A stretch of 64,000 bases of DNA from Fasciola hepatica (lineage: Eukaryota > Platyhelminthes > Trematoda > Plagiorchiida > Fasciolidae). Below the pieces are notes generated by a model. The model ran no database searches, was not told where the DNA came from, and saw only the letters and a list, made by a program, of their open reading frames with translations. The DNA lies in NCBI GenBank assembly GCA_948099385.1, contig CANUEZ040000062.1, forward strand, positions 558,001 to 622,000. The letters are read 5' to 3'. The position numbers were made by a program, and so were the translations under genes. Below are positions 1-9,599 of the stretch, in pieces. The stretch's first letter is position 1, and every line of letters begins with the position of its first letter.

Positions 1-2058
1 ACGTATATCACGGAGTAATTTGTTCCATAAAGCTGCGTACTTAACCAGGAAAAAGTTGGATCTAAGAGCAGTTCTAGAAATGGGAACAGTAACTGTGTTG
101 TCTCTCAGTCTTAAATAATACTGTGAGTCAATTGAGTTTTTGAACTGCGGTGCTTATTCGGTGATTCGCTTTACAACAACACCATGAAGGAATACGAGGT
201 TCAGCTTCATGCGTTCAAGCCATGGCGGATCTAGTTTCAAATGTTCACAGCGTTGGCTGTAATTGAGTTGAGTGGTAAAGCCAGTTAACTCCTTTGTCAT
301 TAGCCGTTGAACCTTTTCAATAGCCACTCTGTCCCACTGGCGCATGTTAGAGTAGATTATGGAACAGTATTCCAAAAGGAGCCTAACATGGGTCTTATAT
401 GTGCTGAATTTGCTTTCTAGGAGGCGGAGTGTCCTATAAAGCAGGCCTATAAGACATCTGGCCCTAGCAATTTGAGTAGTGGTATGTTCAGAGAAAGTGG
501 AGGTGGCTGAATATTGCAAACCTAAATCTCATACTAACGGGCTGATGGAAGTCGGGCGACCGTCAATACCGAACATACCTGGGGGGACATTGCGTTTGAA
601 CTTAATAATGTTGCTTTTTTCCGCAGAGAATTTGATTATTGAAGTGATGCATCAAGAACTAAGAGCTGTTGAATCTTGCTGTATATCACTGATAACTGTA
701 CTACGTTGACTAGAATCAAAACTATACAACATTTTGATGTCGTCCGCGAAGAGGTGGAGACTGCCATGGCGAGCGACACTGAAAGCATCATTTATGTGAA
801 TGAGGAAGAGTAGTGGACCCAAAACGCTGCCTTGTATGACACCACTGTTGACAAGTTTGGGTTTGGAGACGGAACCAATAATCTGAACCAAGTGATGACG
901 GCCGGAGAAATAAGAATCTAACCAACCGAGTAACGGGTCCGTGATGCCATGAGATTTGGCTTGTGATAGGAGCAGAATGTGTGAGACTCGTTTGAAAGCC
1001 CTTTTCATATCAAGCAAGATGATAATCATGGACATGAATTTGTCAGCAGCCTCCGTGACTGGGTTCAAGAAGTCAACTTGACAAGTGGAGCACGAAGGGT
1101 TTTTCAGGAAACCGTGTTGGTCCACGTTAGGCAAGTTACTTGTTATTGGGTGGACCATTATCTTATTCTTAATGAGCTTCTCCATAGTTCTGGAGATAAT
1201 CGGTGCATGACTAATAGGACGATAATTCTCGAGAACATGAACAGAGCCCTCTTTGTGCAATGGGATAATTGTAGATGATTTCCACTGACTAGGGAACGAG
1301 CTAAATTACATAGATAGGTTAAATAAATTAGATATAAGGATAGAAGCGTCTGGATCCCGCAGAGTAAAAGCAGCCAGCGGAATGCCGTCCAGACCTGGGC
1401 GGTAAAATGGTTTCATAGAGACTAAAAGTGGAGAAATATCGTTGGGGTGAACTGAAACCGTAGACAGAGTCTCACTGGGTAAACATGGGGAGTGTATTCC
1501 AGGAGTGGGAACATCGGCCGTTAGGGATGAAGTGAAAAATGTGTTGAAAGCCCCAGCTATTTCTTCCGGTTTATCAAGATGGGAGTTGTTTACAGTGATG
1601 AAAGGTATAATTTTGCGGGGTTGGGGGTTTCTTGTTCTCATCAACCTACTCAGGATTTCCGTTTTCTTGGGGTGGCACAAAGCATTTGATTCTTGCTGAA
1701 TAAGCATGAGTTCAGCTTGTGATTTGATTTTCGCTGACAGTCGGTCCATTTGGATATATACCAAAAATTCCCGGGTTTTGAGTGCAAGTCGTTGAGGTTC
1801 AGAGAGTTTAGATTTCATCCACGAGAGCCTGTTTATTCTAGAATTCGTCAGTGGTGGCATAGTTGAGATGATGTGTTTAAGGACTGATTGTGAATAAAAT
1901 ATAACTGAACTGCTACCACCTGAGGATTGGGCGAAAGAAACGACGTCTCCCAGTTGTGAGATCTGATCATGTTTGGAAGGCTGCTGCTGAGAGCTAAGTG
2001 ATATTGTCTGGCAGACGGTATGGGGGAAATGACGATTTTTGGGACAGAGAAGGCGCAC
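1..2058 (-). pseudogene. LINE copy 1 reverse transcriptase (ORF2 C-terminal part)
   Basis: This part would copy the element's RNA into DNA at the nicked target. From 2058 down, the frame encodes a linker, the RT entry region (PGLDGIPLAAF), fingers (NYRPISHAPIISRTMEKLI, QHGFLK), palm (LLDMKRAFKRVSH, then SGVIQGSVLGPLLFL), the catalytic FADDIK box, and a thumb with LLEYCSIIYSNMRQWDRVAIEKVQR. All of it is in one frame, interrupted only by stop codons: TAA at 1306-1308, TGA at 652-654, TGA at 529-531 and TAA at 154-156. No indel is needed between 2058 and 1. The catalytic aspartates are retained. It is a pseudogene as read, disabled by point nonsense changes rather than rearrangement. Confidence 0.88.
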
Positions 2059-2839
2059 GAGACGGACCTGTAGTCACACCTGGGGGAGCTATCTCCTACA
2101 GGGGTGGTTACCTTATTAAGCCCCTGAGAAAACAGATCTAAGTTGTTGCTTCCTCTTGTAGGTGATTGAACATGTTGAGTCCAACCACCGAGGTGTGTAC
2201 AGGTAACGAAATCCTGATAACGTCGCGGGCCAGAGTGCAATGGCCAACACAATCCTGGATCGTTGAAATCACCTGCAATCCACTTGTGTCAAATGGGGTA
2301 AGCGGAGGCAGAGGGAAGGCGTCAATAAAAGGTAAGATATTGTCCCCGGTTGGTTCAGGTGATCGATAAATGCATCCAAGCAAGAGTTCTTGTGACTGCA
2401 GTTTAACTGTTACCCAGACTGAGTCATGAACCGCGTCGAGGACTGATTGTTGCATTAAAGAAACAGGAAAAGATTCCCTGCAGTATATTAGGCAACCCCC
2501 TCCTCGATAATGTTTTCTAGAATTGCTGAAAGCCTTGTAACCAGATATTGTGAAGTCTAATTTGGGAGTGCTTGCGTTAAGCCACGTTTCCGTTATGAGG
2601 ATTAAATCGTACTTAAACACAAGGACCCGGACACGCAAAAGGTGAACGTTTGCTGGTAGTGAGCTAATATTGATGACGAGAACAGACATACGTGTTGTGC
2701 TTCCTTGTATTGTCGCAACAGGCAGTTGTGCGAGTGTTGGGGCCGGAGGAGATAGAGGTAGTGGCGTTGCTAGTCTTGGTACAGATGAGGTGGATGAGAC
2801 AGTCCTGGGTAGATTACTGTGTGTGTAAGTCGAGGACAA
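1848..2839 (-). pseudogene. LINE copy 1 apurinic-like endonuclease domain
   Basis: This is the target-nicking endonuclease of ORF2. The frame ending at 2138 holds the N-terminal motifs: a hydrophobic strand, DLILITETWLN with the catalytic glutamate, then RGGGCLIYCRESFPVSL and CIYRSPEP. Around 2230-2250 the reading moves to another minus frame (1848-2252), which continues with PTRGSNNLDLFSQGLNKV and a region matching the usual terminal SDH block, here read as CDYRS. The conserved GDFN-type strand lies at the frameshift and is degraded. The domain sits between ORF1 and the RT, as expected. The endonuclease/exonuclease/phosphatase assignment is firm; the frameshift makes this copy inactive. Confidence 0.8.
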
Positions 2840-3174
2840 ATAAAGGGACCTTTGGTCAATATCAGAATGACCAGTAATGGTTGGGGTAGTGCTAGTAGGA
2901 CGGGTAGTACGATCGAATTAGGTGATTTCAGAGTTCGACTGGGAGCGCATGGAGTGACCGGCCACCGCAGGATCAACCAAAAGGGCAAGGGGAGCTTCGT
3001 CAAGGATGAGTGGGTGAGTCTGAAGCGAAGAACCAGTATGGAGTGGATGGAGGGTAGGAGTATCACCTGCAATTATATGGGCGGGGCCTCGGTTTGTGGA
3101 TGAAATACGAGTTGGTGGACTGATGGCTATACCACCATTGGGAAACAGGTGAGGACGAATATTCTGGGATAGAG

Positions 3175-4071
3175 CTATGGTATGGAGCCATGTTTCGCCC
3201 AGGGTGCATAATGAAAAAAATCGGTATTTTGCGTCGGTACTGAGTAACCGTGGGATGCACCACCGGTTGTTTGGGTAAAGTAGGAGCCCCATTCGAACGG
3301 GTGGTGGATGGTACACTGCGGCGGCCGGATTGAGGTAGGTAAGTTGCTGGGGTACAGGTAGGGGCTGCAGTGGGGTGAGAGGCTTAAACGAAGGTCTGGT
3401 AACTGAATTCGACCGGGTGAAACATTGAGCGAGTACAACGAACGTTGTGCCTGGTGTACTGGGAAATGAGAAGGTTCGAATGGTGGTGACAAAGGTGGCG
3501 GTATGAACAGGGGCAATTTTGCAATATGGTGGGGCATCGGTAGACAGAACGAAGGTGACGTGCGAGTAGTTGGTCGCACCACCTTGGGGTTGGCCACATG
3601 GGTCTTTAGATGTTTACTTAGGTGCACAGGTAGAATACTGATGGAGGGACCGGGGAGTTTAGGTGGGTGTGCCGGTGATGGAAAGGGTTGGGGTGAGGTT
3701 TGTTTGGCGCTTACACGAGAGGCCTCAGGCTGGTTTATGAAGCAAATTGTGGGCTTGGTGATGTCAATGCTGAGATGATCTAGGCAACGGGAAGCAACAA
3801 GGACGGAAGAAGAGGCTGTGCTCGATTTCGTTGGGGACAATGTTGTTGCTGATTTGTTGGTACGGGGTGGTGAGTTGGAAGCATTCACTCTCTCGGCTTG
3901 CTTGGAAGACAAACCAGTAGCTGAGCGATAGCTGTCTTTGAGAGATGATTGTATCTCCCGGCTTTCGGTGTGTCCTATAGGCAATGGTGGAGATTGGGTT
4001 GTAATGTGGAGCCGTTTGGATGGGCGCTGAGCAGTTGGCGACGATCGGGATATATCGAGATCAACATCCAC
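3175..4071 (-). pseudogene. LINE copy 1 ORF1, Ser/Pro/Thr-rich C-terminal part
   Basis: A 298-codon open frame follows the ORF1 N-terminal domain in a different minus frame. It is rich in serine, proline and threonine (for example SPPRTNKSATTLSPTKSS) and has no recognisable fold. It looks like the disordered tail between the ORF1 nucleic-acid-binding domain and the start of ORF2 near 2840. The frame change relative to 4160-4603 implies an indel near 4075-4160 if both were once one protein. It could instead be a separate low-complexity frame kept open by composition, since the strand is GC-rich and stop-poor, so I am only moderately sure it was translated. Confidence 0.5.
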
Positions 4072-4159
4072 TGGTGATGCATTTGTCGATGGTGCGCGTG
4101 TGAATTTGTCGACTGTGGTGGGTTGTTGAGGGGTTGGGCGGCCCTGGATCAGGGGGTTG

Positions 4160-4603
4160 TTACGATGAGGGATTGTCGATTACCGACCCCAGGACGTCCC
4201 TCTGCCATGGGGTCTTGTCGGCGACAATTTTTATGCTTTTGGACGGGGTGGCTTTGGCGATAGCCTCTCTCGTTCTGATGAATTCCGTGGCAATGTTTTC
4301 TTCACGGAACTGGAACAGAAGTGGACACATATACAGCTGTGACTTTTTTCTTGGTTGTACGCGGCCGCACTCGTGGTGGGACACAACGCAGGCTAGAAGC
4401 AACGATTGTTTAATGGAGGAAAGCGGAAGACGGTCCGGAATAATCAAGACCACAGCATTCTTGGATCTTTTAATTCTTTGGTGGACTTCAGAAGCAATTG
4501 AGTCCAGAAAGCGGCCGGCCGTTAGTAAACTTTGAGTGTTCGGGTAATTTGAAGGATCCACGATAAACTCTAGCGGTGACGACGTGGTCAGAGCATTAGC
4601 CAT
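4160..4603 (-). pseudogene. LINE copy 1 ORF1 N-terminal domain
   Basis: This 147-codon frame starts at the ATG ending at 4603. It contains a motif set also found in LINE copy 2 (48199-48640) and in a relic at 41000-41227: SKNA, then PD, a cysteine-containing segment with CGRVQPRKK, then CPLLFQF, a phenylalanine-isoleucine pair (EFI), and KSIKIVADKTPWQR. The last part resembles the conserved block of ORF1-like proteins in animal CR1/L2 LINEs, where an R-L-G...RP-x-x-V-x-F segment precedes I-x-x-D-x-T-x-x-x-R. Such proteins bind the element RNA. The domain name is inferred from this pattern, but the three-copy conservation is visible in the sequence. Confidence 0.65.
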
Positions 4604-4949
4604 GGTACCTCACGTAGCACGTTGCCCATGGTAACATTCCGGTAACACGCCGGTAACAAGTGGACAGAGAGATAGTGGACAATTTATAAAAATAGTCACA
4701 TAATTAGCCTTTAAATAGCCCTGTGAGTAATAATGTGATTTTTACTCATATTTGTATCCGTGAATAGCGGTGCAATCGCGGGTCTTTGTTTTAGTCAAGT
4801 GAAGGCCACATTTAAATCTCAAATCGGTTCTGCCTTGTTGCACGCGTCACATGCTTCTATCCTTGATTGTGAATCTTTGGGTACATTTTCGGAAACTGCT
4901 TCATATTATCCAGTTTCAATGGCTGAAATAGATAAGTAGAAGAGATCGC
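4604..4949. other. Spacer between LINE copy 1 and CACTA-like element
   Basis: No open frame of note. It must contain the 5' untranslated region and promoter of the leftward LINE and the upstream end of the rightward transposon. I looked for a CACTA-type terminal motif or inverted repeat matching the region after 8707 and did not find one by eye. Confidence 0.5.
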
Positions 4950-7150
4950 ATGAAAAAGAAAGAACTCAGCTATGTGAAGTGTGTTGTTTGTGGAGAAGCC
5001 ACACTGTTGGAGCACCACGTGCGTTGCCCCAAGTTAGATTTGCCAGGTGAGAGTATTCGTTGTCTCGATGCCTTCATTCTAGTGACTTCGCTTAATAATG
5101 CGGCCGCTGAATTTGGCGCTATGATTCCAAGGAACGTGCCGTCCGGCCAACAGTGTAAGGTGTGCTTGCAAGAGGACACTATTCCGGCGACTTCTCCAAA
5201 TCAGCCAGCAGTTATGAGTAATTTAATCGTTTGAATACCAATATTGACTCATTTGTTTGCAACAGTTGAAGCTCCCACTAAAGAAGCCTTTATCTCTGAA
5301 AGACAGCCACGAATAACAGGTCTTGGTTTCATTTCTGGAGCACCAACTTCCGGTAATAGTTGTTCCTTTGCACTGTTCACGAAGTGCACCACAGTCTGCT
5401 GACGATGAAAGTTCACCTCTGAACTCCTTGGGAAAGGCTTTTGTTCGTCTTCGACTGCCTTTGGTCCGACAAAGGGGAATCTTTGAAGCAATCAGTGAAC
5501 ATATACCGAATCTTTGTCCGGACCCAAGAATGCTGTTGGGCACACCAAGGGAGTGTCCTACCACGAATTTGGATAACGGGCTTTACAGTCACGTGGGACT
5601 GAATGGCGTTCTAACGAGACAGCTAAGGAACATTACCATAGTCCCTGACGAGATCAGCATTCAGGTGAATTGTGATGGCACTTCGGTTTATCGTTCATCA
5701 AATACGCAGCTGTGGCCAATACTAGTGAGAGTAATCACGCCCGTCTGCCTCCCAGTTGTCACCGTCGGTTCTTATTGCGGTGTGGGAAAACCGTCCAACT
5801 TATCAACTTTCCCGGGTGAATGCTTGACGGGGTTTAGCAAAACGTTAACAGAAGGAATACCCTTTGGTGACACGCGCATTAAGTGCCGACTGTCGTCAGT
5901 GATCTGTGATACTCCGGCCCGGAGTTTCATTAAACAAATGAAAGGCCCAACCGGTTACTTTGGCTGTGATAAGTGTATCCAACGCGGCTTGCACTTTAAA
6001 AAAAGAATGACGTTTCCCTATGTTAAGTGCAAGCTTCGTGACGACGAGGCATTTCGCACCATGCGGCATCGAAAACATCACATCGGCATGAGTCCCTTTG
6101 TTTTCCTCTCCATTGACATGGTTTCGGGGATCCCCATTAGATTATTTGCGCCTTGTCTATCTGGGTGCGATGAATAAACTTCCCGGTATCTGGTTGCTCG
6201 GTCCTCGCAATTCATTTAGTCGCTTTGATAAAGTTTCCCGTGAGGATCCTGGCAATAGGATACTCCATTCGCATGCTGCCACTCCGTGTGATTTCCGACG
6301 GCTTTGTCGTCATGTTAATAGTATTGACCGGTTGAAAGCCACGGAATTCCGCACATTCTTATTGTACTTGGGACCTGTTCATCTGAAGGGCTTGTTGAGC
6401 GAAGATGAACATGAGCATTTCATGCTGCTTTCGGTTGCTATTTGCATTTTATGCCATCCAGTTTTGTACATGTCATGCAATGGTTTTGCGGAATCTATCT
6501 TGAGAACCTTTGTTCAAAAATTCTCTTCTTTGTACGGTGTTCCAAATATTACGTACAACGTCCACTCATTAATTCACCTATCCAAAGGTGTTCTTAACCA
6601 CAGGAAGCTGGACAAATTTTCCTGTTTCCCATTTGTATCTTATCTACCCAACTTGAAATTTGGTATTCATGGTCCCAGAAATCCTGTCCAGCAGTTGTAT
6701 CGCCGTTTGTGCGAGCCTATTACTTCGGACAATCCGGATTCCACTGCCCACATACAAGACGACGTCGAACAACCAATTCACCGGTTCCGGGGATGCAAAA
6801 ATGCAGTCCTAGTGAACCATATTATCTTTTTCCCCAGCCCACCAAACAACATCGTCATCGCCGATGGCAAACCGGTTGAAATTGTCAACATATGTGAGGC
6901 ATCGGTTAGTGTGAAGTATTTTAAAAATCCCCGTCAATTTTTCAGCAAACCCATGCAGTCTAACCACCTGTACATATATTCCGTTGAAGGTTTGCACGAT
7001 GATGTTGTAACACTTTCTGTTAGTAGCATTGTGTGTAAGTGCTTTCCCATAACTGTTGGCAGTCTTCATGTAATTGTACCCATATTACACTTAACTATTG
7101 ATACTTCATTTTTTGATATGTATCTGGTACTTGAAATTTATAATGAATAA
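4950..7150 (+). pseudogene. CACTA (TNP2-like) transposase, frameshifted
   Basis: This would cut and rejoin the transposon ends in the nucleus. The start at ATG 4950 leads into a cysteine/histidine region (VKCVVCGEATLLEHHVRC, then CKVC). A likely 48-base intron, GT at 5218 to AG at 5265, joins in phase to the next segment. A frame change near 5390 leads to LLGTPR and then the catalytic core: CDGTSVYRSSNTQLWPIL (first acidic residue), VICDTPARSFIK (second), GYFGCDKC, and HHIGMSPF. A second frame change near 6130 restores LDYLRLVYLGAMNKL, KATEFRTFLLYLGPVHLKG and YNVHSLIHL, followed by a C-terminal tail. The motif order matches animal TNP2-type proteins (Transposase_21-like). At least two frameshifts make it non-functional. 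Confidence 0.75.
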
Positions 7151-7184
7151 TAACACCAAGCAATGCCAAAGGCTAACTTTTTAG

Positions 7185-8600
7185 ATGTACTTAGTAGTTG
7201 TTTTATTATGTGATAAATCTGTGGCCATCGTCCACAGTAGCTGGTTGGTTGGTAACAAAAGGGTACGTTGGCCCTAGTGGTCCACCTTCCAGGTTTATCA
7301 GAGATTGCTGCTGGAAGGTTCAAAATTGGCGGGTAGTGTTCCAGATTACGAATTCCATGAGGTATATCACTCAAGTAGATTCGAAGTATACTTTTATGCT
7401 GTCAGATAACCTGAAGGATGCAGTGGATTTCAAAAGGAAGTTTATAGGTGAAACCGGCATGTCAGCTTCGTCGGATGACACATTACCGACGACGCCTTTT
7501 GCCGAGCACTATTCCGTTCGCCGCAGGTGAGATATCACTTCATTCCCTATTCTTCTAGAGTACCCATTACTTTCACATCAGATAAGAGTTCTGAGGAACT
7601 CCCTATATCTCAGTGAATTCGCAGGGAATCTCCCGTACAGTCGCCAATGTCTCCAGGGCCAGTTCTGGACTTAACCCGCCACCCACCAATGTAAAGTAAA
7701 TGTAGCTTTCCTCATCATGCCTCTATGTAGTCCACCAAAATTGACAGATGAGGGGAACCGCGGAAGTATGGAGACGGAAGCTGCATCCAACACTCCAAGG
7801 TTAGTGGTTTTATAGATCAGACGATAAGAACATTTCGTATAGCTCGTCCAACCCAGTAACCGCCAGTCATTCGGCCGGTCAAATGCAGGATTTCCTACAA
7901 AGATAGCAAGGTGATTGGTCTATCAACCCCACTTATGATATTCAGACTATATGGAGCGTATTTTTCTCCTGCTTGAATGGTTTGCGGATCGACCATTCTT
8001 TGCTCACGGGGAAAACTGAAGGTTTCATCATCCGTGGTGAGGGAGAGGTGGCCCCCACTTACGAGCCGTTCCAGGCTAAAGATGAGGCTCACCTGAATAA
8101 GCTCGGAAATGACCTAGAAATAAACAATAATTTCAACTGCACCGTAAGTTGCATAATTGTTAGGCTTACAAATGAAGGTGAACGCCCTACAGCGTCACGT
8201 TGGCACCGATCTGGGATCAACTGTGCGAAGAATGTTGTCTTCGCTAGTTGAGGAATATCTGGCGCTCCGGTGTAATTGGACCATAACGCCCAAAAAATTA
8301 TCAATCAGAAATCACCGATCTCCATACACTGTGATGGGTAAAGCTAATTCATAAATACCACAATTAATTTCACAGAACCCGTCAAAACGACTACTCGGTT
8401 CCAAGAGGTACCACCCTTGGATATCGAGCGCATCATGAAAAGGTGGTTTACGGATGTCCGGGATCGGGGTTTCGGTTGTCGGATTGCCAGGTAAGCTCAA
8501 ATTCCCCTGTAAAATACACCTAATTAGTTAAACGTCATTTGTGTACCACATTTCGATAATTTCACGTTCTTCGTTTACGTTGCAAGGTATGCGAAGTTTG

Positions 8601-8634
<34 letters not shown>

Positions 8635-8707
8635 ACCATCGTTCACGTCGCCAAATCACTGCTTCATTTGCATTTTCTCTTCCAGATCTCGCCGGCATAA
8701 AATATGA
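7185..8707 (+). pseudogene. Spliced gene with DUF4806-like C-terminal domain, partner of the transposase
   Basis: Predicted last exons join cleanly. Exon 7946?-8143 ends in phase 0. A 34-base intron 8144-8177 (GTAAGT...AG) follows. Exon 8178-8337 encodes LQRHVGTDLGSTVRRMLSS and LALRCNWT. A 38-base intron 8338-8375 precedes exon 8376-8490 (PPLDIERIMKRWFTDVRDRG). A 195-base intron then leads to a short basic last exon ending at TGA 8705. The pattern V-R-R-x-L...L-A-x-x-x-N-W...I-E-x-x-x-x-x-W matches the DUF4806 domain. Upstream, ATG 7185 opens a segment (HSSWLVGNKRVRWP) like the N-terminus of such proteins, but with a stop at 7275, and exons 7351?-7526 and 7731-7799 join in phase. The middle exons do not all connect, so decay or missed splicing is likely. 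Function unknown. Confidence 0.55.
8598..8633. repeat. (TA)n microsatellite inside the last predicted intron
   Basis: An almost pure TA dinucleotide run with one CA interruption lies within the predicted 195-base intron 8491-8685 of the DUF4806-like gene. It accounts for why that intron is much longer than its 34- and 38-base neighbours. Confidence 0.9.
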
Positions 8708-8998
8708 CTTTGGGAAAATATGTTCAACCTTCTCTTTTACAGTGATTTTCACAAACATTTATCACTTACCGTTACTTCTGCATTTTGTACTCATTGGTGC
8801 TTTTAAATGTGTTTGCTTCCGATCGCGATATAGAGCTTTAAGAACCACTTATACATGAGAGGTTGTTAACGTACATGGACCATCGATAAAACCGTAGCTA
8901 GGAAAACAAGAAATTTAATGCGTTTAGCTAATGTAGTTTCCTGGCAGCGATTGTAAGCAATCTTGGATAGCGGCTAACGAAGCGTTGATATCGTAGGA

Positions 8999-9460
8999 AT
9001 GGGATTTGGAATCTGGAGGTACGTGAAGGTGGATTATGGGTCAGAGCACGTCGACTTTTCGCTAGCCCACCGTTTACCGGAAGATCCCTGGCATATTACC
9101 GGAGAATCATCGGAACTCTATCGGCATCTTACTGAGACCGGTCCGGTGCCGGTCCGGATCCGGTGTGCTATTAGGGTACGTAACTGTCCTTCCAGTGGTT
9201 CTAGGTTTCGTTCTAGTGCCCTAAATTTGATACCAAACATCACTGTGAATATCAACTAGTGGTATCGAGCAAGGTATCAAAGCTGTGGGGAGTCGGGGGC
9301 GTTTAGTGCTCGCGCACTGAAGACGGCTTGTCACTCGGTGGTGAAGGCGGATGGAAGTTGCTTTAGGCATTCTTTAGAAAAGTATTTTTATAGGATTGGA
9401 GTTATGCGTGTTGATAATGGGGAACACTCAACTATCTTACAGTGGCAGTTCAGAAGCTAT
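8999..9460 (+). pseudogene. Integrase-core-like scrap
   Basis: The open frame 8999-9259 reads WRYVKVDYGSEHVDF, then DPWHITGESS, which resembles the conserved block of an animal integrase-like core (an R-V-D-x-G-x-E segment followed by H/I-T-G-x-S). A second similar block, GVMRVDNGEH, is readable at about 9398-9428 in another frame. These could be two damaged copies of the same motif. No flanking element was recognised, and the match is short, so this is a tentative call. It sits just downstream of the CACTA element but need not belong to it. Confidence 0.3.
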
Positions 9461-9599
9461 TCTAACAACTTTTTGTAGGTTAGCTGGTTGCCTATGAGTT
9501 TATCGTTCAGAAAAAATCTCCGAATCATTTTGAGTTGTGGGGATACTCCTGGGAGATAATATTCCTAATATCCCCTTAGATAGCTTAGTGGAAACTAAA

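Larger units (their letters stand above)
1..4603 (-). mobile_element. CR1-like non-LTR retrotransposon (LINE copy 1), 3' end cut by window
   Basis: Read on the minus strand, this is an ordered ORF1, endonuclease and reverse transcriptase array typical of a two-ORF LINE of the CR1/jockey group. ORF1 begins at the ATG ending at 4603. The reading continues past base 1, where residues such as NFFLVKYAALWNKL match the usual end of these RTs, so the 3' untranslated region lies outside the window. The coding frame is broken by several frameshifts and stops, but long stretches stay open, suggesting a fairly recent death. Two relatives lie at 27904-30803 and 45254-48640. The clade name is inferred from domain order and motifs; an RT phylogeny would decide it. 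Confidence 0.85.
4950..8707 (+). mobile_element. CACTA-like (EnSpm/SmTRC1-type) DNA transposon body with two spliced genes
   Basis: Two genes lie head to tail on the plus strand: a TNP2-like transposase (4950-7150) and, 34 bases later, a multi-exon gene ending in a DUF4806-like domain (stop 8705-8707). Both show short GT-AG introns. Animal CACTA elements of this kind are described from schistosomes. No terminal inverted repeats or target duplications were identified, so the element borders are unknown and the coordinates cover only the coding body. Frameshifts in the transposase show that this copy is dead. Confidence 0.65.

Noticed and set aside
5353..5394. 42-base intron GTAATA...CACAG in the transposase
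   Set aside because: The join is out of phase by one base. A simple frameshift explains the frame change equally well.
7362..7405. 44-base intron GTATAT...GTCAG in the DUF4806-like gene
   Set aside because: Good-looking sites, but the join is out of phase by one base with the next open segment, so I did not include it in the model.
4604..8900. CACTA-type terminal inverted repeats
   Set aside because: Searched by eye around both sides of the two-gene body; no CACTA or matching inverted ends found, so borders are left undefined.
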